Assembly (NCBI GenBank): GCA_964510205.1
Contig: CAZEBW010000014.1
Location: 1 to 62,242, forward strand
Direction of reading: 5' to 3'
Source: CAZEBW01 sp964510205
GTDB lineage: Bacteria > Chloroflexota > Anaerolineae > VGOG01
Length of the DNA: 62,242 nucleotides
The translations under genes and the position numbers were made by a program. The notes beneath the pieces are model-generated. The model ran no database searches. It was not told the DNA's origin and was given only the letters and a program-made list of their open reading frames with translations. Positions 1-7,999 of this stretch are shown here, one piece after another (within the stretch, counting starts at the first letter, position 1; each line of letters starts with the position of its first letter).

Positions 1-53
1 CAAGTGAAATATGGGGTTTTATGCGGTTGGGCTGAATATTTTAAGGTTGGGCG

Positions 54-701
54 TTAGTCCAGTTGCCGGATGACGAGAACCACCTTTCCCTGAATCTCCA
101 CATTGGCCGGGTGAGCGTAGATGGGCTGCATGGTTGGGTTTGCTGGCTGCAGCCGCACCTGTCCGCCCTCCAGATAGAAACGCTTCAGCGTGGTCTCCTT
201 CTCCTCCTTCAGCCAGACGGCCACTAATTCGCCGTTGGCCGCCTCCTCCTGATGCTTCATGACCACGATGTCGCCGTCGTGGATCAGGGCATCAACCATT
301 GAGTTCCCCCGCACCTCCAGGGCGTAGATGTCCTCCTCTCGGCCGACGATGCCCCGAGTCAGTTCGATGGTCTCGTAACCAAAGGGTGGGAGGTCGCTGT
401 CGGGAATGGGGATGGGCTGGCCAGCAGCGATCCGGCCCAGCAGAGGGATGCTGATGACATTATCCCTGGGCCTGGGAGATCCCACGCCTGACCCTTCCAC
501 CAGCCTCAGCCCGCGGGAGATGGTCTTATCCCGCGCGATGTAGCCTTCCCTCTCCAAGGCGTCCAAATTGTAGCTAACCACCGACGTTGAGGAAATGTCG
601 GTTGCGGCGCCTATCTCGCGGATGGTGGGAGGATACTCGTTCTCACGTGTGAAATCCTCCAAAAACTCGAGTATTCTCTGCTGACGCTCTGACAAAGTCA
701 T
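54..701 (-). CDS. lexA: LexA SOS-response repressor (S24 self-cleaving)
   Basis: Transcriptional repressor of the SOS regulon, inactivated by RecA-stimulated self-cleavage. The 215-residue protein has the N-terminal winged-helix domain (about residues 1-65, with the typical start LSERQQRILEFL), a linker, and the C-terminal S24 peptidase domain. The cleavage bond is Ala93-Gly94 in RIAAGQP; the catalytic dyad is Ser134 (GNSMVD) and Lys173 (TTLKRF). Length is normal for the family. The start ATG follows a good AAGGAGG ribosome site. The promoter directly upstream carries a perfect GAAC-N4-GTTC box, so autoregulation is expected. Confidence 0.97.
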   Translation of the reverse strand: MTLSERQQRILEFLEDFTRENEYPPTIREIGAATDISSTSVVSYNLDALEREGYIARDKTISRGLRLVEGSGVGSPRPRDNVISIPLLGRIAAGQPIPIPDSDLPPFGYETIELTRGIVGREEDIYALEVRGNSMVDALIHDGDIVVMKHQEEAANGELVAVWLKEEKETTLKRFYLEGGQVRLQPANPTMQPIYAHPANVEIQGKVVLVIRQLD

Positions 702-745
702 GATCTGCCTCCTTAATTGACTTACTGAAGTCCACGTCAGCCTGT

Positions 746-774
746 ATTATACACGAACATGCGTTCTGTGTCAA
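746..774 (-). promoter_or_regulatory. lexA promoter with internal SOS box
   Basis: On the minus strand TTGACA (769-774) and TATAAT (746-751) are separated by exactly 17 bp. The spacer contains GAACATGCGTTC (755-766), a perfect GAAC-N4-GTTC palindrome of the Gram-positive/Chloroflexota LexA-box type. LexA bound there would block RNA polymerase, giving classic autorepression. Confidence 0.9.
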
Positions 775-812
775 ATCGCGCTCTCACTGGGCGTATTTCA
801 CTTTGGGGCGAG

Positions 813-897
813 TGTCATTGCGAGCCGAAGGCGAAGCAATCCCCACCCCGCGAATTGGAGATTGCTTCGGGCGCACACACCGCGCCCTCGCAATGAC
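813..897. repeat. 85-bp imperfect inverted repeat (GTCATTGCGAG type)
   Basis: The ends GTCATTGCGAG (813) and CTCGCAATGAC (887-897) are inverted copies, with a second pair GAAGCAATC / GATTGCTTC inside. This is a hairpin-forming intergenic repeat of a kind common in Chloroflexota genomes. It lies between the lexA promoter and the 3' end of the metallopeptidase gene. Confidence 0.75.
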
Positions 898-931
898 ATT
901 TACATTTGCCCAAAAACTGAAATGCACCTCC

Positions 932-2962
932 TCACTGTCCCTGGGTCGGCTCGATGGCGTATTGGTAGCTCGCCAGTTCGGTGGTGACCGGGGTCAGAGC
1001 CGAGACGACCAGCACCGCCCGCTCCACGCGCTCTCCCAGACCCTCCACCACCAGCTGACAGGTCTGGGCCTCGTCCAACTCCATGCGCTGTACCCCCACT
1101 TCTGGGCCGAAGACGACGAGCTGCACCAGAAACCGCTGAGGCAAGACGTTGTCGGTACGGATGAATCCTTCGGCTATCCATCCCCCATCGGCTTCGGCAT
1201 CATAGAAGTAGCCCAGTTCGGGGATGGCGATGTCGTCTACGCAGAAGCCAACGCGGTTCACAGCGCCATCGGTGATGTACTCGAACCGCAGCAGAATCTC
1301 CTGGCCCACGTAGGGATTCAAATCCATCTGCTCCTCAACCCAATCGGGAGCGTCGTTCGCAGATGTCCGCGATTTCCCTGTGTAGGCCTGGCCGAAGCTG
1401 TTGCCGTGGGGATTGGAGTCGGTGGTGTGCTGGCCTTCCAGGATATCCCAGGTCTGGCCGCCATCGGTCGAGGCCTCGACGTAAGCGTAGTCCCAGTCTT
1501 CCTCGATATCGTACCAAAGCCAGGCTTTCAGGGTGGCCTGCGATAGCCCCGTCAGATCAAACGCTCCGGTCAGGGTCATGTTGCTGTTGTCGCCGCGATT
1601 GGACCACCAGAGATGCTTCCCACTGTGAGGTTCGGTGGGAACCAGCTTAACCTGCGTTGAGCCAGTGAATGTGAGGGTCAAATCCCCCTGGCCCTGCAAC
1701 TCGATGTAGTCGGCCCCGTGCTGGTGGACGGTGGCGGAGAGCTGGACAGGGTAGTCAGCATGGATTTGGTCGAGATCGGCCGGACCGACGGCCAGGTCTC
1801 GATAGCCGTAGCGGCCATCTGCCAGTTCGGCGTCATCGAGATAGTTGGCGATCAGCCAGTCGGCGAAGACGTCATCAAAAGTCAGCCCCTGCTCAGCAAG
1901 GATGGCCTCGAAGCCGGCTGTGCCATTGGCCTGCTGCGAGACCACTTGGCGCACGGCTTGGTCGCCGAATCGCTCCAGGAAATAGACCGCGAAAAGATAG
2001 CTGGCCCCATAGTTGGCCGTCGCCTGGCCAGGGCTGCCGGGCCAAGATGTGAGCTGTGTGTCTGGGGAGCGGCTGAAAGTGTAATAAGCTCCGCCCACGT
2101 CGTAGCCGTTGAGATGAGAAGCTAATACCGAGAAGCCCTCATTGACCCAGGTATCCTCATCGCGATCAACCGCCCAGTGGATCATGTGCTGGAACTCGTG
2201 AGCCAGGACGCTTTCGTAAGTTGCTGTGCCCGGCTGCAACCTATCTGAGTTGATGTAGAACATCTCCCGCTCATTGGAGTAGGGATTCACCAGCTTGGAG
2301 TACTCGTCGGTGTCCAGGTAGTAGCCATACACCGAGGATCCCAGTCCGCTGGTCTGGAGGATGTGAATGTGGGGGTCGTTGTCCACGCCCGGCGTCCACT
2401 CGCTTCCGAAGAACTGCCGGTTGGTGGGATAGATTCGACTTTCGAAGCGCTCGGCAGAGCGTTTCAGAGCTTGTTGATCGAAATCGGAACCTTTCTCCAC
2501 CCACAAGTAGAGGTGAGGCGTCAGGTAGCTGAGGGTGGCCGTGGTAGTGTAGTTGACCCGGGCATCCACATCGGATACCCAAAAGACCTCTGTGTCGCCC
2601 AGGGCATAGCTAGGCGGCGTATCGTTTACCACCACAGGGATAGGCTGGTCTACTCCCTTCAGACGAGTGGCGAGGGCTATGGGGTCGCGTTGCGGAATCG
2701 AGGTCTCGGCCAAGAGTTCCGTGGTGGAACGATAGGCTGGGGAGGAAGGTGTGGGGGTGAGTGTAGGGGTAACGACGACGGATACGGGGGTCGGTGTGAG
2801 GGTGCTTCGAACTATGGGCGCGGGAGTAGGCGTAGGGGCGGTCAGGAACTCATCCAAGCGGGGTACGAGCAGCACGCCCACCCCTACGAGCAGCAGATTC
2901 AAGCAGCAGCAGAGGCAGAGCACGACAGCGACTACGATGGGAATGATCGAACGGTTATCCAA
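932..2962 (-). CDS. Secreted or membrane-anchored zinc metallopeptidase (HExxH, M6/gluzincin-like)
   Basis: Predicted extracytoplasmic peptidase. The 676-residue protein begins with a hydrophobic segment (about residues 6-32) followed by a Pro/Thr-rich linker (TPTPAP, TPTLTPTPS), so it is exported and probably tethered. The catalytic motif is HEFQHMIHW with a downstream NEGFS glutamate, the pattern of HExxH..E zinc peptidases. The C-terminal third has a beta-sandwich resembling the immune inhibitor A region (WLWYDIEEDWDYAY, YTGKSRTS). Start choice: no ATG precedes DNRSIIP; a TTG codon at 2962 overlaps the stop of the upstream NTPase gene by 8 bp, indicating translational coupling. Substrate unknown. 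Confidence 0.8.
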   Translation of the reverse strand: MDNRSIIPIVVAVVLCLCCCLNLLLVGVGVLLVPRLDEFLTAPTPTPAPIVRSTLTPTPVSVVVTPTLTPTPSSPAYRSTTELLAETSIPQRDPIALATRLKGVDQPIPVVVNDTPPSYALGDTEVFWVSDVDARVNYTTTATLSYLTPHLYLWVEKGSDFDQQALKRSAERFESRIYPTNRQFFGSEWTPGVDNDPHIHILQTSGLGSSVYGYYLDTDEYSKLVNPYSNEREMFYINSDRLQPGTATYESVLAHEFQHMIHWAVDRDEDTWVNEGFSVLASHLNGYDVGGAYYTFSRSPDTQLTSWPGSPGQATANYGASYLFAVYFLERFGDQAVRQVVSQQANGTAGFEAILAEQGLTFDDVFADWLIANYLDDAELADGRYGYRDLAVGPADLDQIHADYPVQLSATVHQHGADYIELQGQGDLTLTFTGSTQVKLVPTEPHSGKHLWWSNRGDNSNMTLTGAFDLTGLSQATLKAWLWYDIEEDWDYAYVEASTDGGQTWDILEGQHTTDSNPHGNSFGQAYTGKSRTSANDAPDWVEEQMDLNPYVGQEILLRFEYITDGAVNRVGFCVDDIAIPELGYFYDAEADGGWIAEGFIRTDNVLPQRFLVQLVVFGPEVGVQRMELDEAQTCQLVVEGLGERVERAVLVVSALTPVTTELASYQYAIEPTQGQ

Positions 2963-3488
2963 GGCGATTTTCCTCGTGCGCGAGCATATCCATAACCTGC
3001 CGAGCTACCTTATCGCGGTTTGCCAGAGTGACTTCGATGACAGTCACTTGGGGCAAAGCCTTGATGCTGTCGGCCCAGGGGTGAGATGACAGCGTGACGG
3101 TGCCCAGGACGGACTTATCGCTGTGGACGGCTTCCCAGACTGCATCCTTGAAAGCTTGGGAGAAGAGCTCCATCTTGCCGATCTCGTCAATGATCACGTA
3201 TTCCTTCTGGGCGATGGCCTCTCGGATAGCCGCCACGCCGATGTCTTCCAGATCGGCCAGCTTGACCCCGTATTTACTGACCCGCATGCGGCTCTTGATG
3301 CTCACGTGGGCCAGGATGCCCTCCCGTCCATCCAGGGTCACGATCTTGAACCCTTGCCGCCGGCCTCGCTCCCTCATCTCCTCGGTATAGAAGCCGCCCG
3401 CCTGGCCTGGCAGCTTCTTCACCACGTCCTTAATGAGGGTCGTTTTGCCCACCCCGGGCCGGCCCGTCAACAGAACAGTCTTGCCCAT
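2955..3488 (-). CDS. THEP1-family nucleoside-triphosphatase
   Basis: Small P-loop NTPase of the THEP1/YjjK type that hydrolyses nucleoside triphosphates in vitro; its cellular role is unclear. Walker A is GRPGVGKTT near the N-terminus, Walker B is VIIDEIGKMEL at mid-length. The frame stays open upstream to 3680, but the extra 64 residues include peptides that simply translate the two parS sites (MFHVKH, LFHVKR), so the ATG at 3488 before GKTVLLTG is chosen, giving 177 residues, the usual family size. It overlaps the metallopeptidase gene downstream by 8 bp. Confidence 0.88.
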   Translation of the reverse strand: MGKTVLLTGRPGVGKTTLIKDVVKKLPGQAGGFYTEEMRERGRRQGFKIVTLDGREGILAHVSIKSRMRVSKYGVKLADLEDIGVAAIREAIAQKEYVIIDEIGKMELFSQAFKDAVWEAVHSDKSVLGTVTLSSHPWADSIKALPQVTVIEVTLANRDKVARQVMDMLAHEENRLG

Positions 3489-3571
3489 AGTGGGGAAAGT
3501 ATACCACAGATTGGAGATGTTGCAAATCCAAGCCTCCACTGGCTGCCACCACCCTGGCCCATGCTCGCAAT

Positions 3572-3599
3572 TTGAGCTTTTGATAGGGTGTGCTATAAT
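3572..3599 (+). promoter_or_regulatory. Promoter of the methyltransferase gene
   Basis: TTGAGC (3572-3577), a 16-bp spacer, and TATAAT (3594-3599) preceded by TGC (extended -10). It drives the gene at 3670. The two parS sites lie in the resulting 5' leader. Confidence 0.7.
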
Positions 3600-3615
3600 A
3601 TGGGGCGGGAAAAAC

Positions 3616-3631
3616 CGTTTCACGTGAAACA
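3616..3631. promoter_or_regulatory. parS centromere-like site 1
   Basis: CGTTTCACGTGAAACA differs by one terminal base from the bacterial ParB-binding consensus TGTTTCACGTGAAACA; the inner 14 bp form a perfect palindrome. Confidence 0.88.
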
Positions 3632-3642
3632 ATCCCTGGGCG

Positions 3643-3658
3643 TGTTTCACGTGAAACA
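3643..3658. promoter_or_regulatory. parS centromere-like site 2 (perfect)
   Basis: TGTTTCACGTGAAACA is a perfect 16-bp parS palindrome. The centre lies 27 bp from the centre of site 1. parS sites cluster near the replication origin, in line with dnaN and recF 1.5-4 kb away. Confidence 0.93.
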
Positions 3659-3669
3659 TCAGGAGGGCC

Positions 3670-4551
3670 ATGGCTGACATCTGCGATTACGAAGGAAGTT
3701 CATACCGGGCCGACTTTTGGGAGGGAAAGGGGCGGGAGTACGAGGACTTAGTGGAACGAATCGCCCTGCGCAAGCTCCTGCCTCCTGCTGGCGCCCGCCT
3801 GATGGAAATCGGGGCTGGGTTTGGCCGCCTGGTTGATCTATACCACGGCTACCAGCAGGTCGTGTTGCTGGACTACTCCAAATCCATGCTGCGCCAGGCC
3901 CAGGAGCGATGGGGGCGAAGCGACAAATACATCTACGTCGCCGCCGACCTGTATGCCATGCCCTTCGTGGATTCCCTGTTCGACACCACCGTGACCGTGC
4001 GCGTGCTGCACCACGTGCAGGACATCCCCGCCGCCTTCCAGGAGATTCAGCGGGTGCTCAGGCCAGAGGGAGCCTACGTGCTGGAGTACGCCAACAAGCG
4101 TCACCTCAAGGCCGTCCTGCGCTACCTGCTGGGCCGCCAAAGCTGGAGCCCCTTTGCCCGTGAGCCTTACGAGTTCGTCGAGCTCAACTACGACTTCCAT
4201 CCGGCCTGGATGAAAGCTCGCCTGAGGGAGGCTGGCTTCGCCCTGGGGCGGGAACTGTCGGTCTCCTCCTTCCGCATTCCCTTCCTCAAGCGCGTCATCC
4301 CTCCCCGCCCTCTGGCTGCGTTAGACGGGCTGCTGCAGGGGCCTACGGCCCCGTTGAAGCTGGCTCCCAGCGTCTTCCTCCGGGCCAGGGCGGAAAAGGG
4401 AACCGCCGAAAGTCGAGGCTTCTTCCGCTGCCCAGGCTGTCACAGCACCGCCCTGATCGAGGCTGAGGAGACATTGACCTGTCGGGGCTGCGGCCGAAGG
4501 TGGGCCATAGATGACGGCATCTACGACTTCAAGCAGCCCATCGCTTCTTGA
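3670..4551 (+). CDS. Class I SAM-dependent methyltransferase with C-terminal zinc ribbon
   Basis: Predicted methyltransferase of unknown substrate. Motif I is LMEIGAGFGRL (about residues 44-54), followed by VVLLDYS and a DxxxMPFVDSLFD acidic region typical of Methyltransf_11 proteins. The C-terminal 40 residues form a Trm112-like zinc ribbon with CPGC and CRGC pairs ending in DDGIYDF. The start ATG has an AGGAGGG ribosome site. The gene stands alone downstream of the parS pair. Confidence 0.85.
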   Translation: MADICDYEGSSYRADFWEGKGREYEDLVERIALRKLLPPAGARLMEIGAGFGRLVDLYHGYQQVVLLDYSKSMLRQAQERWGRSDKYIYVAADLYAMPFVDSLFDTTVTVRVLHHVQDIPAAFQEIQRVLRPEGAYVLEYANKRHLKAVLRYLLGRQSWSPFAREPYEFVELNYDFHPAWMKARLREAGFALGRELSVSSFRIPFLKRVIPPRPLAALDGLLQGPTAPLKLAPSVFLRARAEKGTAESRGFFRCPGCHSTALIEAEETLTCRGCGRRWAIDDGIYDFKQPIAS

Positions 4552-4557
4552 GTTCTC

Positions 4558-4589
4558 TTGCCTGAAATCAGTAAGTGTAGTATACTTAC
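4558..4589 (+). promoter_or_regulatory. hicBA promoter with overlapping palindromic operator
   Basis: TTGCCT (4558-4563), 17-bp spacer, TATACT (4581-4586). The inverted repeat GTAAGT (4571-4576) / ACTTAC (4584-4589) overlaps the -10 element, a fitting autoregulatory operator for an antitoxin-toxin complex. Confidence 0.65.
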
Positions 4590-4645
4590 GGTTACATTGA
4601 GGTGCCGGCGAAAGCTTACGCTTAGCCGTCATAGGAGGAGTTGAG

Positions 4646-4858
4646 ATGGCCACACGAACGTTTACAGCGGTTCTCCATAGGGAGGATGACCTGTACGTTG
4701 CAGAATGCCCTGAAGTTGGAACAGTTAGTCAGGGATACACCATTGAGGAAGCTGTTGCCAATCTGAAAGAAGCTACAGAGCTTTACTTGGAAGAGTTTCC
4801 CCTACTTGAAGTTACCAGACCCTTGCTGACCACTTTTGAGGCAGCGGTGTATGCCTAA
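4646..4858 (+). CDS. hicB: HicB-like antitoxin
   Basis: Antitoxin of a type II HicAB module. The 70-residue protein is a minimal UPF0150/HicB fold (FTAVLHREDDLYVAECPEV, followed by a helix rich in Glu) without a DNA-binding extension. It precedes the toxin gene and overlaps it by 8 bp. A GGAGGAG ribosome site lies before the ATG. Confidence 0.85.
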   Translation: MATRTFTAVLHREDDLYVAECPEVGTVSQGYTIEEAVANLKEATELYLEEFPLLEVTRPLLTTFEAAVYA

Positions 4859-5078
4859 ACTGCGCAGAGTATCGGGGCGAGAAGCCATTCGTGCCTTAGA
4901 GCGATTAGGCTTCGAGCAGGTGCGACAACGCGGCAGCCACGTCGTACTCAAGAAGCGAACACCGGAAGGCGCTGTTGGGTGTGTGGTGCCTCTGCATCGT
5001 GAACTGGCAATTGGCACATTGCGGGGTATTCTGAGACAGGCCAAGGTGACGCCAGATGAGCTTATGGAGAACCTGTAG
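4851..5078 (+). CDS. hicA: HicA-like mRNA interferase toxin
   Basis: Toxin of the HicAB pair, a dsRBD-like fold that cleaves mRNA. The 75-residue protein starts at MPKLRRVSG inside the hicB stop region; it has the signature RQRGSHVVLKK with catalytic His30. C-terminus VTPDELMENL is normal for the family. The pair sits immediately before dnaN, with no separate promoter seen for dnaN. Confidence 0.88.
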   Translation: MPKLRRVSGREAIRALERLGFEQVRQRGSHVVLKKRTPEGAVGCVVPLHRELAIGTLRGILRQAKVTPDELMENL

Positions 5079-5124
5079 CAACTAACAAGAAAAGGAATAT
5101 TTCTACTAAAAGGAGGTCACGTTC

Positions 5125-6282
5125 ATGAGAGTTTCTTGCTTACAAGAGAATTTGGCGAAGGGCCTGAGCGTGGTGGGACGCGCGGTGGCCAGCCGCAGCA
5201 CGCTGCCGGTGCTTTCCAATGTGATGCTTTCCACCGACAGCGGCCGCCTAAAGCTGTCGGCCACGGACTTGGAGCTCGGCGTCAACTGCTGGATCGGAGC
5301 CAAGGTGGAGGAAGATGGGGCCACCACGGTGCCAGCCCGCTCTTTTATTGACCTGGTCAACTCCCTGCCGCCTGAGCGCATAGACATGGAGCTCGTCGTG
5401 CGCACCCAAACCCTCAACCTCAAGTGCGCCCGCTACGAGGCCAACCTCAAGGGCATAGACGCCCAGGAGTTCCCACTCGTTCCCTCGTTTGGCGAGACGG
5501 AAACCACCACGGAGGAGGGAGGGGAGCAGATCACTTTGGAGGCCGCAGCCTTCAAGAGGGTGGTCGAGCAGGTCGTTCTGGCCGCTGCCACCGATGAGAG
5601 CCGGCCCATTCTGACCGGTGTGCTGGCCGAGTTCAAAGGGGAGCAGCTCACTTTGGCCGCCGCCGACGGCTTTCGTCTCTCCGTGCGCACGACCCAACTC
5701 CCCGCCGAAGCCGAGCCGGCCAGCGTCATCATCCCCGCTCGCGCCCTGGCAGAGCTGGCGCGCATCAGCACCGACGATGAAGAAGACATCACTATGGCCA
5801 TCACTCCCACCCGCAAGCAGGCGCTTTTCCACATGTCAAACGTGGACCTGGTCTCCCAACTCATCGAGGGCAATTTCCCCGACTACGAGCAGATCATCCC
5901 CAAAAGCTATTCCACTCGCACGGTGGTGAACACCAATAGCCTGCTGATGGCCTGCAAGACAGCCAGCATCTTTGCCCGTGACGCAGCCAACATCGTGCGC
6001 TTCCACATCGTTCCAGGCGGAGAGCTTGCACCTGGCCACGTCACCATTGCCGCCACCAGCGCCGAGTTGGGCGATAACGTGGGCGAGATGGACGCCTCAG
6101 TCGAGGGAGATGAGATCGAAATCGCTTTCAACGTCAAGTATCTCATGCACGTCCTCTCGGTGATAGACTCCGCCCAGATTGTCCTGGAGACCAGCACGTC
6201 CTCCAGCCCCGGCGTCATCAGGCCCGTGGGGGATGTGGATTTCGTTCACGTGATCATGCCTATGCACATGCGGTCAGACTGA
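5125..6282 (+). CDS. dnaN: DNA polymerase III beta subunit (sliding clamp)
   Basis: Ring-shaped processivity factor for DNA replication. The 385-residue length and three-domain architecture match DnaN; recognisable stretches are SRSTLPVLSNV near the N-terminus, DESRPILTGV at the start of domain 2, ATDGFRL-like AAADGFRLSV, NFPDYEQIIP, and the C-terminal VIMPMHMRSD. A strong AAAAGGAGGTC ribosome site precedes the ATG. recF follows 200 bp downstream, as in many bacterial origin regions; dnaA is not present upstream here. Confidence 0.97.
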   Translation: MRVSCLQENLAKGLSVVGRAVASRSTLPVLSNVMLSTDSGRLKLSATDLELGVNCWIGAKVEEDGATTVPARSFIDLVNSLPPERIDMELVVRTQTLNLKCARYEANLKGIDAQEFPLVPSFGETETTTEEGGEQITLEAAAFKRVVEQVVLAAATDESRPILTGVLAEFKGEQLTLAAADGFRLSVRTTQLPAEAEPASVIIPARALAELARISTDDEEDITMAITPTRKQALFHMSNVDLVSQLIEGNFPDYEQIIPKSYSTRTVVNTNSLLMACKTASIFARDAANIVRFHIVPGGELAPGHVTIAATSAELGDNVGEMDASVEGDEIEIAFNVKYLMHVLSVIDSAQIVLETSTSSSPGVIRPVGDVDFVHVIMPMHMRSD

Positions 6283-6295
6283 TACCCACGACCTT

Positions 6296-6372
6296 AATAT
6301 CCAATATCTAACATCGCCTGCGGCCTCAGAATCGAAAACCGCGCAGTAATTAGATACTAGATATTGGATATT
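6296..6372. repeat. 15-bp perfect inverted repeat between dnaN and recF
   Basis: AATATCCAATATCTA (6296-6310) and its exact complement TAGATATTGGATATT (6358-6372) frame a 47-bp loop. It is AT-rich against a GC-rich background. Function unknown; it could be a mobile-element footprint or a processing hairpin. Confidence 0.7.
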
Positions 6373-6427
6373 GGTCTACAAATAACCACAATATGTAGTG
6401 GATAGCGATCTTTGAAATGGCGACGCC

Positions 6428-6463
6428 AAACGCCCTCGCGATGACCAAGCTCCGAGGGCGTTT
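6428..6463 (+). terminator. Hairpin upstream of recF (terminator or attenuator-like)
   Basis: AAACGCCCTCG and CGAGGGCGTTT form an 11-bp stem only about 20 bp before the recF start. There is only a short T run, so it may attenuate rather than fully stop dnaN-recF read-through. Confidence 0.5.
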
Positions 6464-6483
6464 CGTCGCCCTCGCGGTGGAGC

Positions 6484-7716
6484 ATGTATCTTAAGCACCT
6501 CTCCCTAGCCAATTTCAGAAACTATGTTCGCCTGGAGCTCGACCTCCCCCCCGGCATCATCCTCGTCCAGGGCGAGAACGCCCAGGGGAAGACCAATCTC
6601 CTGGAAGCGATTTACTATCTGGCTACAGCAGGCTCGCCGTACGCCCAGTCCGACCGAGAGTTGATCAACTGGCTGGCCGAGGAGGAGGAACTGACTTTCG
6701 CTCGTCTGGTAGGCGAGATACAGGTGGAAACCATCGGCAGGGACGACGTTCTGCAGCGATTGGAGATCACTTTGCTCAAGAAGCCCACTTCTAGAGCCGA
6801 CAGCCAGCGACTCCAAAAGGAAATTAGAATCAACGGCGTATCCAAGCGTGTCCTGGACCTCGTCGGCCAGCTCAACGTGGTCCTCTTTCTGCCCCAGGAC
6901 ATTGATCTGGTGGCCGGCTCGCCCAGCGGGCGACGGCGCTATCTCGATACCCTCATCTCCCAATTTGATTCTCATTATCACCGCGCCCTCCGACGCTATG
7001 GCCGCGTGCTGACTCAACGCAACCACCTCCTGCGCCGGCTGCAAGAGCGCCGAGGCAAACTGGATCAACTCCGTTTCTGGGATGAGAAGCTGACCGAAAG
7101 CGGAGCGCATCTGGTCGCCCGCCGACGGGAGACGATCGCGGAGCTAAACGAGTTGGCCAGGACCATCCACCTGGAGTTGACGGGCCAAGACGAGCATCTA
7201 TCTCTGCGCTACGAGCCGAGCATCCGCCTGCCCGAAAAGAGCTACCAGATACCCCTTGGATTTGACGCGGAGCAGGGAGACTGGATTCGACATTCGGAAT
7301 CCAGCATCAGGGAGGCTTTCCTGGAGCAGTTGCGGGACATCACCCGCGAGGAGATTCAGCGGGGCATGACGCTGATCGGTCCCCACCGCGACGACCTGCG
7401 GTTTTTGGCCGGCGGCGTGGATATGAGGACCTATGGTTCCCGTGGTCAGCAGCGCACCGTGGTCTTGGCTCTGAAACTGGCTGAGGCGAAGCTGCTGGCC
7501 CAGGAGACGGGCGAACAGCCCCTCATGCTCCTGGACGAAGTCATGTCGGAATTAGACGAGGCCCGACGTAACTATCTGATGGAGGTGATCAAGAAGAGCC
7601 AGCAGGCCATCCTCACCACCACCCATTGGGATGCCTACAGCCCCGACTTTCTGGCTCAAGCCACGCTGCTGAGGGTAAAACAGGGGAGAATCGAGAGAAT
7701 GGCCAATGACCAATGA
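6484..7716 (+). CDS. recF: DNA replication and repair protein RecF
   Basis: SMC-like ATPase that loads RecA at single-strand gaps. The 410-residue protein has Walker A GENAQGKTN (residues 30-38), an ABC-type signature YGSRGQQRTV and Walker B LMLLDEVMSELD near the C-terminus. The start MYLKHLSLANFRNY is canonical. Its final codons run into a short AATGACCA-type word-repeat tract. Confidence 0.96.
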   Translation: MYLKHLSLANFRNYVRLELDLPPGIILVQGENAQGKTNLLEAIYYLATAGSPYAQSDRELINWLAEEEELTFARLVGEIQVETIGRDDVLQRLEITLLKKPTSRADSQRLQKEIRINGVSKRVLDLVGQLNVVLFLPQDIDLVAGSPSGRRRYLDTLISQFDSHYHRALRRYGRVLTQRNHLLRRLQERRGKLDQLRFWDEKLTESGAHLVARRRETIAELNELARTIHLELTGQDEHLSLRYEPSIRLPEKSYQIPLGFDAEQGDWIRHSESSIREAFLEQLRDITREEIQRGMTLIGPHRDDLRFLAGGVDMRTYGSRGQQRTVVLALKLAEAKLLAQETGEQPLMLLDEVMSELDEARRNYLMEVIKKSQQAILTTTHWDAYSPDFLAQATLLRVKQGRIERMANDQ

Positions 7717-7743
7717 CAAATGGCCAATGACCAAGACAAATGA
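7698..7743. repeat. Degenerate word-repeat tract (AATGACCA type)
   Basis: Repeated variants of GGCCAATGACCAATGACAAA run across the end of recF and into the spacer. It belongs to a group of similar tracts in this window, each built from a different short word. Confidence 0.65.
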
Positions 7744-7753
7744 GGTAATCACC

Positions 7754-7850
7754 AGTAGGAGGTGTCTCTGACACCGAGAGAAATTCTCTGATGGCGGAAT
7801 GGCGTTAGGTCGGTCACTGGAGAAATCGGTCTCAGGAGAGACCTCCTACT
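7754..7850. repeat. 97-bp inverted-repeat element (AGTAGGAGGT ends)
   Basis: AGTAGGAGGT (7754-7763) and ACCTCCTACT (7841-7850) are perfect inverted ends, with further imperfect complementarity inside (ACCGAGAGAAAT / AGAAATCGGT). MITE-like or hairpin repeat between recF and the HIT gene; no target duplication is evident. Confidence 0.6.
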
Positions 7851-7893
7851 CCAGAAATGAGTTTCTTGACCCTGGCTGAACAGTTACGCTTTG

Positions 7894-7922
7894 TTGACTA
7901 GAGCGGCGATTTCTGGTAAACT
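7894..7922 (+). promoter_or_regulatory. Promoter of the HIT-MFS operon
   Basis: TTGACT (7894-7899), 17-bp spacer ending in TGG (extended -10), TAAACT (7917-7922). The same TGGTAAACT block recurs before trmD and tRNA-Arg. Confidence 0.65.
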
Positions 7923-7999
7923 ATAGAGTGGGAGCAAAGGGCAGGCGGATACGTCCTGCCTTGTTCTTTGTCACCATTGATCTCAAAAAGGGAGAAGTT

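Noticed and set aside
3489..3680. Longer NTPase start at 3680
   Set aside because: The extra N-terminus translates the parS palindromes (FHVKH, FHVKR) and the promoter of the divergent gene; family length fits the ATG at 3488.
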